Shown here piece after piece: positions 8,218-15,614 of a stretch of 64,000 nucleotides of DNA. The translations under genes were made by a program, and so were the position numbers. A model generated the notes under the pieces. The model worked only from the letters and a program-made list of their open reading frames with translations, was not told where the DNA came from and did not search any database. Location of the stretch: positions 1 through 64,000 of the forward strand of contig NZ_JADDXU010000013.1 of assembly GCF_015163075.1 (NCBI RefSeq). Reading direction: 5' to 3'. How positions within the stretch are numbered: the first letter of the stretch is position 1; every line of letters starts with the position of its first letter. The DNA is from Streptomyces justiciae. Its GTDB lineage: Bacteria; Actinomycetota; Actinomycetes; Streptomycetales; Streptomycetaceae.

Positions 8218-8393
8218 GCCTCCGCCACCTTGTCGAGCAGCGCCATGGCGGTGATCACCGCCCGCACCTCCTCCCCGGCCGGGGCGCCGGACGCCGCGCG
8301 AAGAGCCTGGAGGTCGGTCGGCGCGGCCCGGTGGCCCGTTCGACGGTCGGCCATCAGCCGGGCGAGCTGCGGATCAAGTCGGTGGCGGGTCAC
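8214..8393 (-). CDS. Small protein (59 aa) coupled to esterase and exporter
   Basis: A short gene fitted exactly between two GTGA overlaps: its GTG (8393) overlaps the esterase stop and its stop overlaps the exporter start. The product is charged and alanine-rich, without membrane segment or signal peptide (TRHRLDPQLARLMADRRTG near the N-terminus, EEVRAVITAMALLDKVAEA at the C-terminus). Composition and third-position GC fit a real gene. No family is recognised; DPQLARLM is faintly like the N-terminal cap of lipase-type hydrolases. The tight spacing is the main evidence. Confidence 0.65.
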   Translation of the reverse strand: MTRHRLDPQLARLMADRRTGHRAAPTDLQALRAASGAPAGEEVRAVITAMALLDKVAEA

Positions 8394-9265
8394 GGCTGTG
8401 GGACCTCCGGTGCCCGGCAGCGCGGGGGTGCGGCTATGTGCGTCGCGAGGAATTGCTGGACCGCCGGGAGGACCGCGAAGTGGTTGTGGCCGGTGCCGGG
8501 CACGATGTCGAGGCGTGTGTCGATGCCGTGTTCGCGCCAGTTGGCGCGCAGCGCGTTGATGCGTTCGAGGCGGTTGGTTCCCGGGGCCACGGGCCCGCGG
8601 TCGTCGTCCGGGGCGAGTTCGGCCGTGACGGTGTCGTTCTCGCCTATGACCAGTTGAATGGGAAGGCCGCGCAGAGCTGCCGGGTCGGCGTCGGTACCGA
8701 ACTGTTCCTTCATGTCGGCCGTGCCGTGCCACCACGTCGTCGTGGGGTCGAGGAGGGTGACGCGTCCGGGGGCGCCCACCGACAGCGACGCCAGCCGGTG
8801 GGGGTGGAGGTAGGCGAAGCGGTGGGCGAACTGGCCTCCGCCGGAGAAGCCGTGGAGGTGGAAGCGGTCGGTGCGCACATGCCAGCGGGCGGCGGCCTCG
8901 TCGACCATGGCGAGGAGGGCCTCGTCGGGACGGAATCCGGCAAGGGAGAGGAGCTTGTAGCTGTCCACGTCGTTCGGGCCGGTGATCCCGGCGGGGAAGA
9001 GCGGGGCGAGGACGACGCAGTTGTGACGCTCGGCGAAGTCGGCGAAGGCGTCGCGGAGTGCCTCGGCGCGGCGCCGCGTCCCGTGGACGGTGACCACCAG
9101 GGGCAGCGGCGGGCCGTCGGGGGCGTGGTCGGTGGGGACGTAGAGGCAGTAGGAGAAGCGGGGATCGTCGGCGACGGCGAAAAAGGTGGTGGGGCCGGTG
9201 AGGAAGGTGATCCCGGGGTGCCCGGCGGGCAGGTCCCAGGGAGCCAAGGGGCGTTCGGCGGTCAC
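8390..9265 (-). CDS. Alpha/beta hydrolase (PHB-depolymerase/feruloyl-esterase-like)
   Basis: A 291-residue cytoplasmic serine hydrolase. The nucleophile elbow is GFSGGG (Ser141), the acid is probably Asp in VIGENDTV and the His is in PGTGHNHF near the C-terminus; VTVHGTRRR gives the oxyanion region. It has no signal peptide. GTG start overlaps the DUF4387 stop (GTGA), so translation is coupled to the AtuA-DUF4387 pair. In context it may cleave an ester or lactone in the same pathway. The right arm of the island carries an exported hydrolase in the same position after DUF4387. Confidence 0.85.
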   Translation of the reverse strand: MTAERPLAPWDLPAGHPGITFLTGPTTFFAVADDPRFSYCLYVPTDHAPDGPPLPLVVTVHGTRRRAEALRDAFADFAERHNCVVLAPLFPAGITGPNDVDSYKLLSLAGFRPDEALLAMVDEAAARWHVRTDRFHLHGFSGGGQFAHRFAYLHPHRLASLSVGAPGRVTLLDPTTTWWHGTADMKEQFGTDADPAALRGLPIQLVIGENDTVTAELAPDDDRGPVAPGTNRLERINALRANWREHGIDTRLDIVPGTGHNHFAVLPAVQQFLATHIAAPPRCRAPEVPQP

Positions 9266-9594
9266 GCGTGGGGCTCCTTGTCCGCGTCGGTCACGGCGAG
9301 GTCCATGAGGGGGGCGTACTGCTGGCCCGCGTAGCAGTCGCTGTCGTTCAGGTCGCCCTGGACCGTCGGGCGGGGGAGCGAGACCTTCACGGCGAGGGCC
9401 AGTGGGTGGTTGACGAGCAGGATGTCGGCGGGGTCGGCGCCGTAGAGGGCGGCGAAGAGGTCTCTGTTGAGGAAGCCGCTGGCGACGAGGGCGTCATAGG
9501 CGGCCTGGTCGTGGCACATGAAGTCGAAGGTGAGGGTGAAGGGGCCGGCGTTCTTGGAGCGCACCAGTGAGCAGTAGTCGAGCAGGGTGGCCAT
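9262..9594 (-). CDS. DUF4387 protein, partner of AtuA
   Basis: A 110-residue protein with the DUF4387 signature RSKNAGPFTLTFDFM near the N-terminus and KVSLPRPTVQGDLNDSDCYAGQQ near the C-terminal third (given here as two pieces: KVSLPRP and DSDCYAGQQYAPL). It starts 3 bp after the AtuA stop. In many organisms this domain is fused to, or encoded next to, AtuA/DUF1446, so the two probably act as one complex. The reaction is not known. A second copy at 23172-23501 shares RSKNAGPF, KISFPRP and the GQ..PL ending. Confidence 0.9.
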   Translation of the reverse strand: MATLLDYCSLVRSKNAGPFTLTFDFMCHDQAAYDALVASGFLNRDLFAALYGADPADILLVNHPLALAVKVSLPRPTVQGDLNDSDCYAGQQYAPLMDLAVTDADKEPHA

Positions 9595-9597
9595 GGG

Positions 9598-10959
9598 TTA
9601 GAGCTCCTCGGTGGTGGTGCGGAACAGTTCCGTGGGAGTGACGCCGGTGACGACGTGGTTGAGGGTGAACCGGTAGAGGGGGCCGCGGTTCATCTCGGGC
9701 GGGGAGTACGGGTAGGCGAGGGTGGAGACCAGCCCGTCGTACTCCGGTATGGGCAGGTGGCTGCTGGCGTGTGCGACGAAGGTGGCGACCGCGTGGGCGG
9801 TTGCCTGGTCGGGCGCGGTCACCGTGATGAGGACGCCGAGTTCGCGGGGGCGCAGCGATTCCGGTTCCCCGCCGGCCAGTACGGCTCCGTCGCCGTAGAG
9901 GCGGAAGTCGATGTCGACGTCGTCGGGGTCCACGGCGCCGCCGAACACGTCGAGGATCTTGTCCGCGAAGTACTTCTGGGCGAAGGGGAGTAGGTCGGGC
10001 AGGCGGCGGATGACCACCTGGTCGCGCACTCCTCCGACGATGACGGTCTGGTGGCCGACGAGTTCGGCGCCTTCGAGTTTGTTGGTGTAACCGTCGGCGG
10101 GAATGAAGCGCGCTCCACGCGCCCGGACGGTGCGTTCGTCGACCGCCTCGTAGGTGGCGTCGCTGGTGTCGAGGGTGCCCGACGGCTCCGCGACCCGATA
10201 CGGGTCGGCGTTCTCGTACAGCGTGTGGGCGGCTACGGACCGGGGGGTGAGGCGGCTGCCCTCGGCGAGCGTGGTGACGTCGAAGTGGTCGTCCCGCAGG
10301 TGCACGAGCAGGCCGTTGGCGGAGGGCGGTATCGCGCAGGCGGCGCCACATTCGATGGTCTTGGCCATGTGCCACGTCAGGCCCGGATCGGCGCCGAGCA
10401 TGCGGGGGAGTGCGGCGAAGAGCGCGGTGTCGCTGGCACGTCCGGCCAGGACGACGTCGCAGCCGGCTGCCAGGGCCTCCTGGATGGGCTCGACCCCCAT
10501 CATGGCGACGGTGTGACTGCGGGCGAACAGCTCCCGGTCGATCTCGGGGGCGTGCGGCAACGGCTGGACTCGGCCGGCGTCGTAGAGGCGCTGGAGCCGT
10601 TCGGTCGGCTGGTCGGAGTAGATCAGCGCCAGTTTGAAGTGCAGGTTCTCCGCCGCGGCGATCTCGCGTACGAGGGCGGCCACATGGTCGACTCCCGTGT
10701 CGCGACCGCTGGTGCCGCAGGACCCGATGATCAGCGGCACGCCCAACTCGGCGCGGGCGGTGAGCAGCAGGCGCAGGTCGCGGGCGACGGCCTGGTCGGA
10801 AAGCTTGGGGCTCCCCGAGCCGAGCGCGGCCGGCCCCGAGTCCGTCGAGCCGGCGTCACACGCGATGACATGCGGGCGGGCATCGACACCGCGTCGGAAG
10901 GCGGCGGCGTCGAAGCCGGCGCCGAGTGCTCCGGTGGGAGCGAGGATGCGCAACTCCAT
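9598..10959 (-). CDS. AtuA-family (DUF1446) protein, copy 1
   Basis: A 453-residue protein of the acyclic terpene utilization AtuA family, whose biochemical role is unestablished. Diagnostic stretches are LAPTGALGAGFD, CDAGSTDSGP and IIGSCGTSGRDTGVD in the first 110 residues, GRASDTALFAALP in the middle and HMLYENADPYR around residue 250. There is no signal peptide or membrane segment. The same blocks recur in copy 2 (21794-23179), so the two are paralogues in one island. It lies 30 bp after an MFS importer and 3 bp before DUF4387, with which it should form a functional unit. Confidence 0.92.
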   Translation of the reverse strand: MELRILAPTGALGAGFDAAAFRRGVDARPHVIACDAGSTDSGPAALGSGSPKLSDQAVARDLRLLLTARAELGVPLIIGSCGTSGRDTGVDHVAALVREIAAAENLHFKLALIYSDQPTERLQRLYDAGRVQPLPHAPEIDRELFARSHTVAMMGVEPIQEALAAGCDVVLAGRASDTALFAALPRMLGADPGLTWHMAKTIECGAACAIPPSANGLLVHLRDDHFDVTTLAEGSRLTPRSVAAHTLYENADPYRVAEPSGTLDTSDATYEAVDERTVRARGARFIPADGYTNKLEGAELVGHQTVIVGGVRDQVVIRRLPDLLPFAQKYFADKILDVFGGAVDPDDVDIDFRLYGDGAVLAGGEPESLRPRELGVLITVTAPDQATAHAVATFVAHASSHLPIPEYDGLVSTLAYPYSPPEMNRGPLYRFTLNHVVTGVTPTELFRTTTEEL

Positions 10960-10989
10960 GAGGGTCTGTGTCCTTCGTGAGGGGGATGT

Positions 10990-12309
10990 TCAGTGGTCGG
11001 CAGGAGCGATACGGCGGGCCAGGCGGGTGAAGACGGTGAAGGTGACGGCGGCGAACGCCGCGCCGTTGAGGAGCATGAAGCGCCATCCGGTCGCGTCGAC
11101 GGTGAGCCCGAGCAGGGCGGGGCCGAGTGCGGCGCCGGTGGACGAGGCGACGGTGTACAGGCCGGTGTAGGTGCCCAGGACGTGTCTGCTGGGAGCGAGG
11201 TTCCACAACGCGACGAGGGCGTTGACCGCGAAGGCGGCGTAGCCCACGGAGGCGATCGCCATGGCGATGACCGTGCCGGGAACCGTGGGGACACAGAAGC
11301 CGATGAGAAGGCCGACGACGAACACACCGACGCCGTAGCGCATGGCGCGCACCTGACCCAGCCGGGACGAGACGTAGGCGAGCGGGACGACACAGACCAG
11401 GAAGGCGACGGCGCCGGGCAGCGCGAGTCCACCCGCCGAGCCGCGGGACAGGCCCAGCACCTCGGTGCCGTACGGCGTCAGCAGCGCGCGCAGCGCGGAC
11501 CACATGCCCGCGAAGCAGAAGATGCCGAGCATGAGCAGGGTCCGGGCGCGGGACGGGTCGCGGACCATGTCCTTGATGACGGCCCAGGGGGAGGCGAAGT
11601 CGGCGGACGGTGGTTCGGCGAGGGCACTGGGCTCGGTGGGGGAAGGCCGGCTGGGGTGCGGCAGCGCGGCGGTGTCGTGCCGGCGGCCCAGGAAGAACCA
11701 GGACGTGGTGAGCAGCACCAGCATGAGGGCGGGCGGGATGGCGAACGCCAGGGTGATGCTGCGGTCGACGACCAGCAGGCTGATCAGGGACGAGACGACG
11801 ATCGTGAGACTGACGCCGGCCTTCACGAAGCCCTGGGCCTTGCCTCGGTGGGAGGGGGCGACGTAGTCGGGGACCAGGGTCTCCGTGATGCCCTTGAACG
11901 CGTTGGCCATGGCCGCGAAGCCGACGACGCACAGCACGAGCAGGGGCAGACTGTGCGTCCAGGGGATCAGGGCGAAGGGCACCGCGGCCAGGGCGGCCCC
12001 GGTCAGGATGATCGCCCATCGGCCCTTGCCGTGGCGTGCGCGACGGTCGGACAGGAATCCCATCCAGGGTTGGATCAGGACTCCGAGGACGTTGTCCAGA
12101 CCCATGATCAGGCCGACGAGGCCGGCGGAGGCGATGTACTGCCGCAGCTCGGAGGGGACCTGGGCGTCGTAGAAGTTCCACACCGATTCCTGGGCGAAGA
12201 CGGCGAGCGTCACCCACAGGACCGTTGTGGCGCTCATCCGCCGTGATGTGGCGGGCTTTGCCACGGGGGTGTCCTCGAGCGACTCGGGCTGAGGTGCGAT
12301 GTTGGGCAC
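10990..12309 (-). CDS. MFS transporter of the left AtuA arm
   Basis: A 439-residue 12-helix transporter. The opening VFAQESVWNFYDAQVPSEL is shared with the transporter at 19461-20735, and GLIMGLDNVLGVLIQPWMG resembles the SLC45/GPH-type sugar or organic-acid carriers. GTG 12309 is preferred over ATG 12333 because AAAGGAG lies 5 bases before the GTG and would otherwise be inside the gene. It is the first gene of the left arm and is preceded by two copies of the GCTAT-N5-ATRGC dyad. Uptake of the pathway substrate is the likely role. Confidence 0.88.
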   Translation of the reverse strand: MPNIAPQPESLEDTPVAKPATSRRMSATTVLWVTLAVFAQESVWNFYDAQVPSELRQYIASAGLVGLIMGLDNVLGVLIQPWMGFLSDRRARHGKGRWAIILTGAALAAVPFALIPWTHSLPLLVLCVVGFAAMANAFKGITETLVPDYVAPSHRGKAQGFVKAGVSLTIVVSSLISLLVVDRSITLAFAIPPALMLVLLTTSWFFLGRRHDTAALPHPSRPSPTEPSALAEPPSADFASPWAVIKDMVRDPSRARTLLMLGIFCFAGMWSALRALLTPYGTEVLGLSRGSAGGLALPGAVAFLVCVVPLAYVSSRLGQVRAMRYGVGVFVVGLLIGFCVPTVPGTVIAMAIASVGYAAFAVNALVALWNLAPSRHVLGTYTGLYTVASSTGAALGPALLGLTVDATGWRFMLLNGAAFAAVTFTVFTRLARRIAPADH

Positions 12310-12321
12310 GGCGGCTCCTTT

Positions 12322-12336
12322 GCCATATGCCATAGC
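12322..12336. promoter_or_regulatory. Putative GntR operator, site B
   Basis: Fifteen-base dyad GCCAT-ATGCC-ATAGC just upstream of the ribosome site of the left-arm MFS gene. It follows the same pattern as the sites at 12402 and 13190. Occupancy by the FCD-type GntR regulator encoded next door would block the start of the operon. Inferred from pattern and position only. Confidence 0.5.
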
Positions 12337-12401
12337 ACGTACGTTGTGTGCCGGCCGATCCGCCTGCTGGTGGACCTCCGGCGTGCCCTCTTCGCGCCTC
12401 C

Positions 12402-12416
12402 GCTATTTGCTATAGC
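12402..12416. promoter_or_regulatory. Putative GntR operator, site A
   Basis: The best copy of the repeated dyad: GCTAT-TTGCT-ATAGC, with perfect 5-bp arms. It sits about 95 bp upstream of the left-arm MFS start, in the 151-bp gap after the GntR gene. Thirteen of its bases (TATTTGCTAYAGC) recur in the GntR promoter at 13192-13204. Confidence 0.6.
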
Positions 12417-12460
12417 TTGACGGAGAAGGGGCGACCCCTAGCGACCTCTACGGCGAACTC

Positions 12461-13180
12461 TCAGTGCGAGAAACGCGCCGTGAGCAGGGAGGAACTCGAC
12501 GCCCGACTGTGCGCGGTCATCAGCTCCTCCGCCCGCCTGCCGTCTCCGGCGGCGATGGCGTCGTAGATGGCGCGATGCTGGTGATAGCGCGCATCCACGG
12601 CGCTGCGCCGTTCGTCGCTGACCTCGGACAGGACGCTGTTGCGTCGTTCGTCCGCGCCGAAGGCGTCGACCATGTGCAGCATCTGCTGCAACGTCGCGTT
12701 CCCGCTGGCCTGGTCGACCAGGCCGTGGAACCGCCGCATGCAGTGCAGGATCTCCTCGATCAGCTCCCGCTCTTCCTCGCTGCCCGCGGTGAGCCCGCCG
12801 GCCTGGTTGCGCAGCTGGTCCGCCTCGTCCAAGGCGGCACGCATCTGCTCCCTCTGCTCCGCGGTCGACTTCTCCGCGGCCAGACGTGCGGCCAGAGCCC
12901 GCAGCGAGTCCCCGATCATGGAGAACTCCCGCAGCTCGTCCTCCGCGTACTTCGCGATGCGGACAGAACGCGGGCCGGTCCTCTCCACCAGCCGGTCCTG
13001 CTCCAGACGGCGCAACGCCTCACGTACCGGTGTCGCGCTGATGTCGAGGGACTCGGCCAGCCCTCGCTCGGTCACCTTCTGGCCCCGTTCGAGGACGCCC
13101 GAGACGATCGCCTCACGGATCGCCTTGTACGCCTGGTCGCCCAGGGTCGCGGAGATCGTGAGCTGCGGAAGCTGTGCCAT
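12461..13180 (-). CDS. GntR-family regulator, FadR/FCD subfamily
   Basis: A 239-residue regulator: winged helix at about residues 10-75 (KAIREAIVSGVLERGQ, SATPVREALRRLEQDRLVER) and an all-helical FCD ligand domain after it (FHGLVDQASGN, RYHQHRAIYDAIAAGD with metal-binding-type His positions). FCD regulators usually bind small carboxylates. ATG start. Its own promoter (TTGACA at 13215-13210, TACCGT at 13193-13188) contains the same dyad that precedes the left-arm MFS gene, so autoregulation and control of the arm are likely. It lies between the two AtuA arms. Confidence 0.92.
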   Translation of the reverse strand: MAQLPQLTISATLGDQAYKAIREAIVSGVLERGQKVTERGLAESLDISATPVREALRRLEQDRLVERTGPRSVRIAKYAEDELREFSMIGDSLRALAARLAAEKSTAEQREQMRAALDEADQLRNQAGGLTAGSEEERELIEEILHCMRRFHGLVDQASGNATLQQMLHMVDAFGADERRNSVLSEVSDERRSAVDARYHQHRAIYDAIAAGDGRRAEELMTAHSRASSSSLLTARFSH

Positions 13181-13187
13181 GGGCAGT

Positions 13188-13215
13188 ACGGTATTTGCTA
13201 CAGCAGAATTGTCAA
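13188..13215 (-). promoter_or_regulatory. Promoter of the GntR gene with overlapping operator site C
   Basis: On the minus strand a perfect -35 (TTGACA, 13215-13210) is followed after 16 bases by TACCGT (13193-13188), a fair -10. The dyad GGTAT-TTGCT-ACAGC (13190-13204 on the plus strand) lies between and over the -10, where a repressor would exclude RNA polymerase. Confidence 0.6.
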
Positions 13216-13345
13216 CCGGTTACGGGTCTTCAGGGCGACGCCCAGTCCGGTCAGCTCGCTGGGCCCGACGACAGGGCTGTCTGGGGCGGCGACCCCGGGG
13301 GAGCTGCTGCCGGCGAAGGAGACCCCCAGACCGACCAGGCAGGCC

Positions 13346-14320
13346 TCAGCCCTCGGCCGTGGTCGTGGGCTGGTCCCCGGCGTGATCCAGGCGTTGCGGG
13401 AGCCGCTCGGCGAGGTGGTCGATGAGTGCGCTGACCCGTCGCGGGACGTGCCCGTCCTCCTCCAGGAGGGCGTAGATGTCGGCGGCCGGTGTCGCCAGGT
13501 GCGGCAGGACCCGGACGAGTTCGCCGCGCTCCAGATGCGGCCTGACGTGCCACTCGGAGCGCATGATCACACCACGCCCCTCCAGCGCCCAGCCGGTCAC
13601 CACGTCACCGTCGTTGCTGGACAGGCTGCCGTGCACCCGCACATGCCGGGGCCGGTCGGCGTCCCCGAAGCGCCACAGCGCGAAGTCGCTCTCGTTCTCC
13701 CGCAGCACGATGCAGTTGTGGTGGGCCAGGTCCTCGATGCCGGCCGGCGTGCCGTGCTCGGCGAGGTAGGACGGCGCCGCGCAGGGCACGCGCCGGTTCC
13801 TGGCCAGCCGGCGCATGCGCAGCGAGGAGTCGGGCGGGATGCCCACGTGGACGGCCACGTCGAACTCGCGCTGGTGGGGCCGCAGCGGCAGCGCGGACGT
13901 CTGAAGCCGGACGTGCAGGTCCGGGTGGGCCGCGGCGAACTCGCCGACCAGCGGCGCGATGTGCGCGCGACCGAGCCCGAGCGTGGCCTCGACGACCAGG
14001 GACCCGCGCAAGCCCCCGGCGGCGTCGGTGATCGTGTCCTCCAGCTCGCGTACCTGGTCGAGGATCGCCTCGACGCGCGCCGCGTACAGCTCGCCCTCCG
14101 ACGTCAGCACCAGTCGGCGGGCGCCGCGCTGAACGAGCCGGACATCCAGACGCCGCTCCAGCGCGCTGAGGCGTTTGCTGACGACGGGCAGGGAGCAGCC
14201 GAGTTCGCGCGACGCGGCTGTCAGCGTCTGGCTGGACGCGACCACGTGGAAGAACTGCAGGTCGTCCACGGCTGTACGGCTCTTGGACAGGGGGCGACCA
14301 GAACGCCGAAGGCTTTCCAT
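13346..14320 (-). CDS. LysR-family regulator, DmlR-like
   Basis: A 324-residue LysR regulator. The helix-turn-helix lies in residues 15-75 (FFHVVASSQTLTAASRELGC, VVSKRLSALERRL), a sequence style typical of the DmlR group that controls D-malate or tartrate use. The periplasmic-binding-like effector domain follows. ATG 14320 is chosen because the helix-turn-helix begins about 15 residues later; the frame extends upstream without family-like sequence. It is divergent from the tartrate-type dehydrogenase gene, with nested dyads between, so that operon is its probable target. Confidence 0.9.
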   Translation of the reverse strand: MESLRRSGRPLSKSRTAVDDLQFFHVVASSQTLTAASRELGCSLPVVSKRLSALERRLDVRLVQRGARRLVLTSEGELYAARVEAILDQVRELEDTITDAAGGLRGSLVVEATLGLGRAHIAPLVGEFAAAHPDLHVRLQTSALPLRPHQREFDVAVHVGIPPDSSLRMRRLARNRRVPCAAPSYLAEHGTPAGIEDLAHHNCIVLRENESDFALWRFGDADRPRHVRVHGSLSSNDGDVVTGWALEGRGVIMRSEWHVRPHLERGELVRVLPHLATPAADIYALLEEDGHVPRRVSALIDHLAERLPQRLDHAGDQPTTTAEG

Positions 14321-14331
14321 GGGGGAAAACG

Positions 14332-14380
14332 TACCTTGCCCGTTACGGCCTTGTAGCGGGTGTCTGCGCTGGCCAAGGTA
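14332..14380. promoter_or_regulatory. Nested dyads in the LysR/dehydrogenase intergenic region
   Basis: Outer arms TACCTTG (14332-14338) and CAAGGTA (14374-14380) are perfect complements. Inner arms CCCGTTAC (14339-14346) and GTAGCGGG (14353-14360) match at seven of eight positions. They lie 12-60 bp upstream of the LysR start and about 90 bp before the dehydrogenase start, a usual place for LysR recognition and activation sites. Confidence 0.5.
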
Positions 14381-14468
14381 GGAGCCAGTCGCGCCGTGAG
14401 CGGAATGCCTCTGGACGGAGTGCTCGCCACCGAAGTCGCGCATCTATCCGTGGACTGGGAGTGAATTC

Positions 14469-15614
14469 GTGCCGCACAGCTATCGCATCGCAGCGATTCC
14501 GGGCGACGGGATCGGTCGCGAGGTCGTCCCCGAGGGGCTGAGGTGCCTACGGGCCGCCGCCGAGGTGCACGGGTTCGCCCTCGACGTCACCGAGTTCGAC
14601 TTCGCCAGCGCCGACTACTGGCTGAAGCACGGCACGATGCTGCCCGAGAACTGGCGGGACGTGCTCGGCGACTTCGACGCGATCTTCTTCGGCGCGGTCG
14701 GATGGCCCGAGGTCGTCCCCGACCATGTCTCGCTGTGGGGCAGCCTGCTCCAACTGCGGCGGGGCTTCGACCAGTACGTCAACCTGCGCCCCGTCCGGCT
14801 GCTGCGCGGCGTACGCAGCCCGCTGCGTGACCACCGGCCGGGCGACATCGACTTCCTCGTCGTGCGGGAGAACACCGAGGGCGAGTACTCCAGCATCGGC
14901 GGCCGCATCTTCGAGGGCACCGACCGCGAGACGGTGGTCCAGGAGACGGTCATGACACGCACCGGCGTCGACCGCGTCCTGCGCTACGCCTTCGAACTCG
15001 CCTCGTCCCGCCCCGGCAAGCACCTCACCTGGGCGACGAAGAGCAACGGGATCTCGATCTCCATGCCCTACTGGGACGAGCGCGCGACCGAGATGGCCGC
15101 CCGGTATCCCGACGTGAGGGCCGACAAGGACCACATCGACATCCTGACCGCGAAGTTCGTCCTCCAGCCCGACCGCTACGACGTGGTCGTCGCCAGCAAC
15201 CTGTTCGGCGACATCCTCTCCGACCTCGGCCCGGCCTGTACCGGGACGATCGGCATCGCCCCCAGCGCCAACATCAACCCCGACCGCTCCTTCCCCAGTC
15301 TCTTCGAGCCGGTGCACGGCTCGGCGCCGGACATCGCCGGCCTCGGCGTCGCCAACCCCGTCGGCCAGATCTGGAGCGGCGCGATGATGCTCACCCACCT
15401 CGGCGAGCACGAGGCGGCCGCACACGTGGTGGCCGCGATCGAGAGCGTTCTGGACGAGCAGCCCGAGGCGGTCACCCCCGACCTCGGTGGCACGGGGACC
15501 ACGGTCGGGCTGGGCCGGGCCGTCGCGGCCCGGATCGCCGCAGGCTCACCCGTCCGCCACGGCGGGGGAGCAGCGGCCGGCAGCGCGGTCGAAGAGGAGG
15601 TCGCGGCGTCATGA
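14469..15614 (+). CDS. Tartrate/D-malate dehydrogenase family (NAD-dependent beta-decarboxylating)
   Basis: A 381-residue member of the isocitrate/isopropylmalate dehydrogenase superfamily. PGDGIGREVVPEGLR opens the Rossmann-like part, LRPVRLL and RENTEGEYSS carry substrate-binding residues, TKSNG is close to the catalytic Lys, SNLFGDILSDL gives the metal Asp, and EPVHGSAPDIAG binds the cofactor. The sequence is closest in style to tartrate dehydrogenase/decarboxylase (TtuC/DmlA). GTG start with GGGAG just upstream. First gene of the right arm, overlapping the next gene by ATGA. It would oxidise a 2-hydroxy or 2,3-dihydroxy acid. Confidence 0.9.
   Translation: MPHSYRIAAIPGDGIGREVVPEGLRCLRAAAEVHGFALDVTEFDFASADYWLKHGTMLPENWRDVLGDFDAIFFGAVGWPEVVPDHVSLWGSLLQLRRGFDQYVNLRPVRLLRGVRSPLRDHRPGDIDFLVVRENTEGEYSSIGGRIFEGTDRETVVQETVMTRTGVDRVLRYAFELASSRPGKHLTWATKSNGISISMPYWDERATEMAARYPDVRADKDHIDILTAKFVLQPDRYDVVVASNLFGDILSDLGPACTGTIGIAPSANINPDRSFPSLFEPVHGSAPDIAGLGVANPVGQIWSGAMMLTHLGEHEAAAHVVAAIESVLDEQPEAVTPDLGGTGTTVGLGRAVAARIAAGSPVRHGGGAAAGSAVEEEVAAS

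Noticed and set aside
12310..12333. ATG 12333 as the start of the left-arm MFS gene
   Set aside because: The ribosome binding site AAAGGAG would be inside the coding sequence; GTG 12309 is correctly spaced from it.
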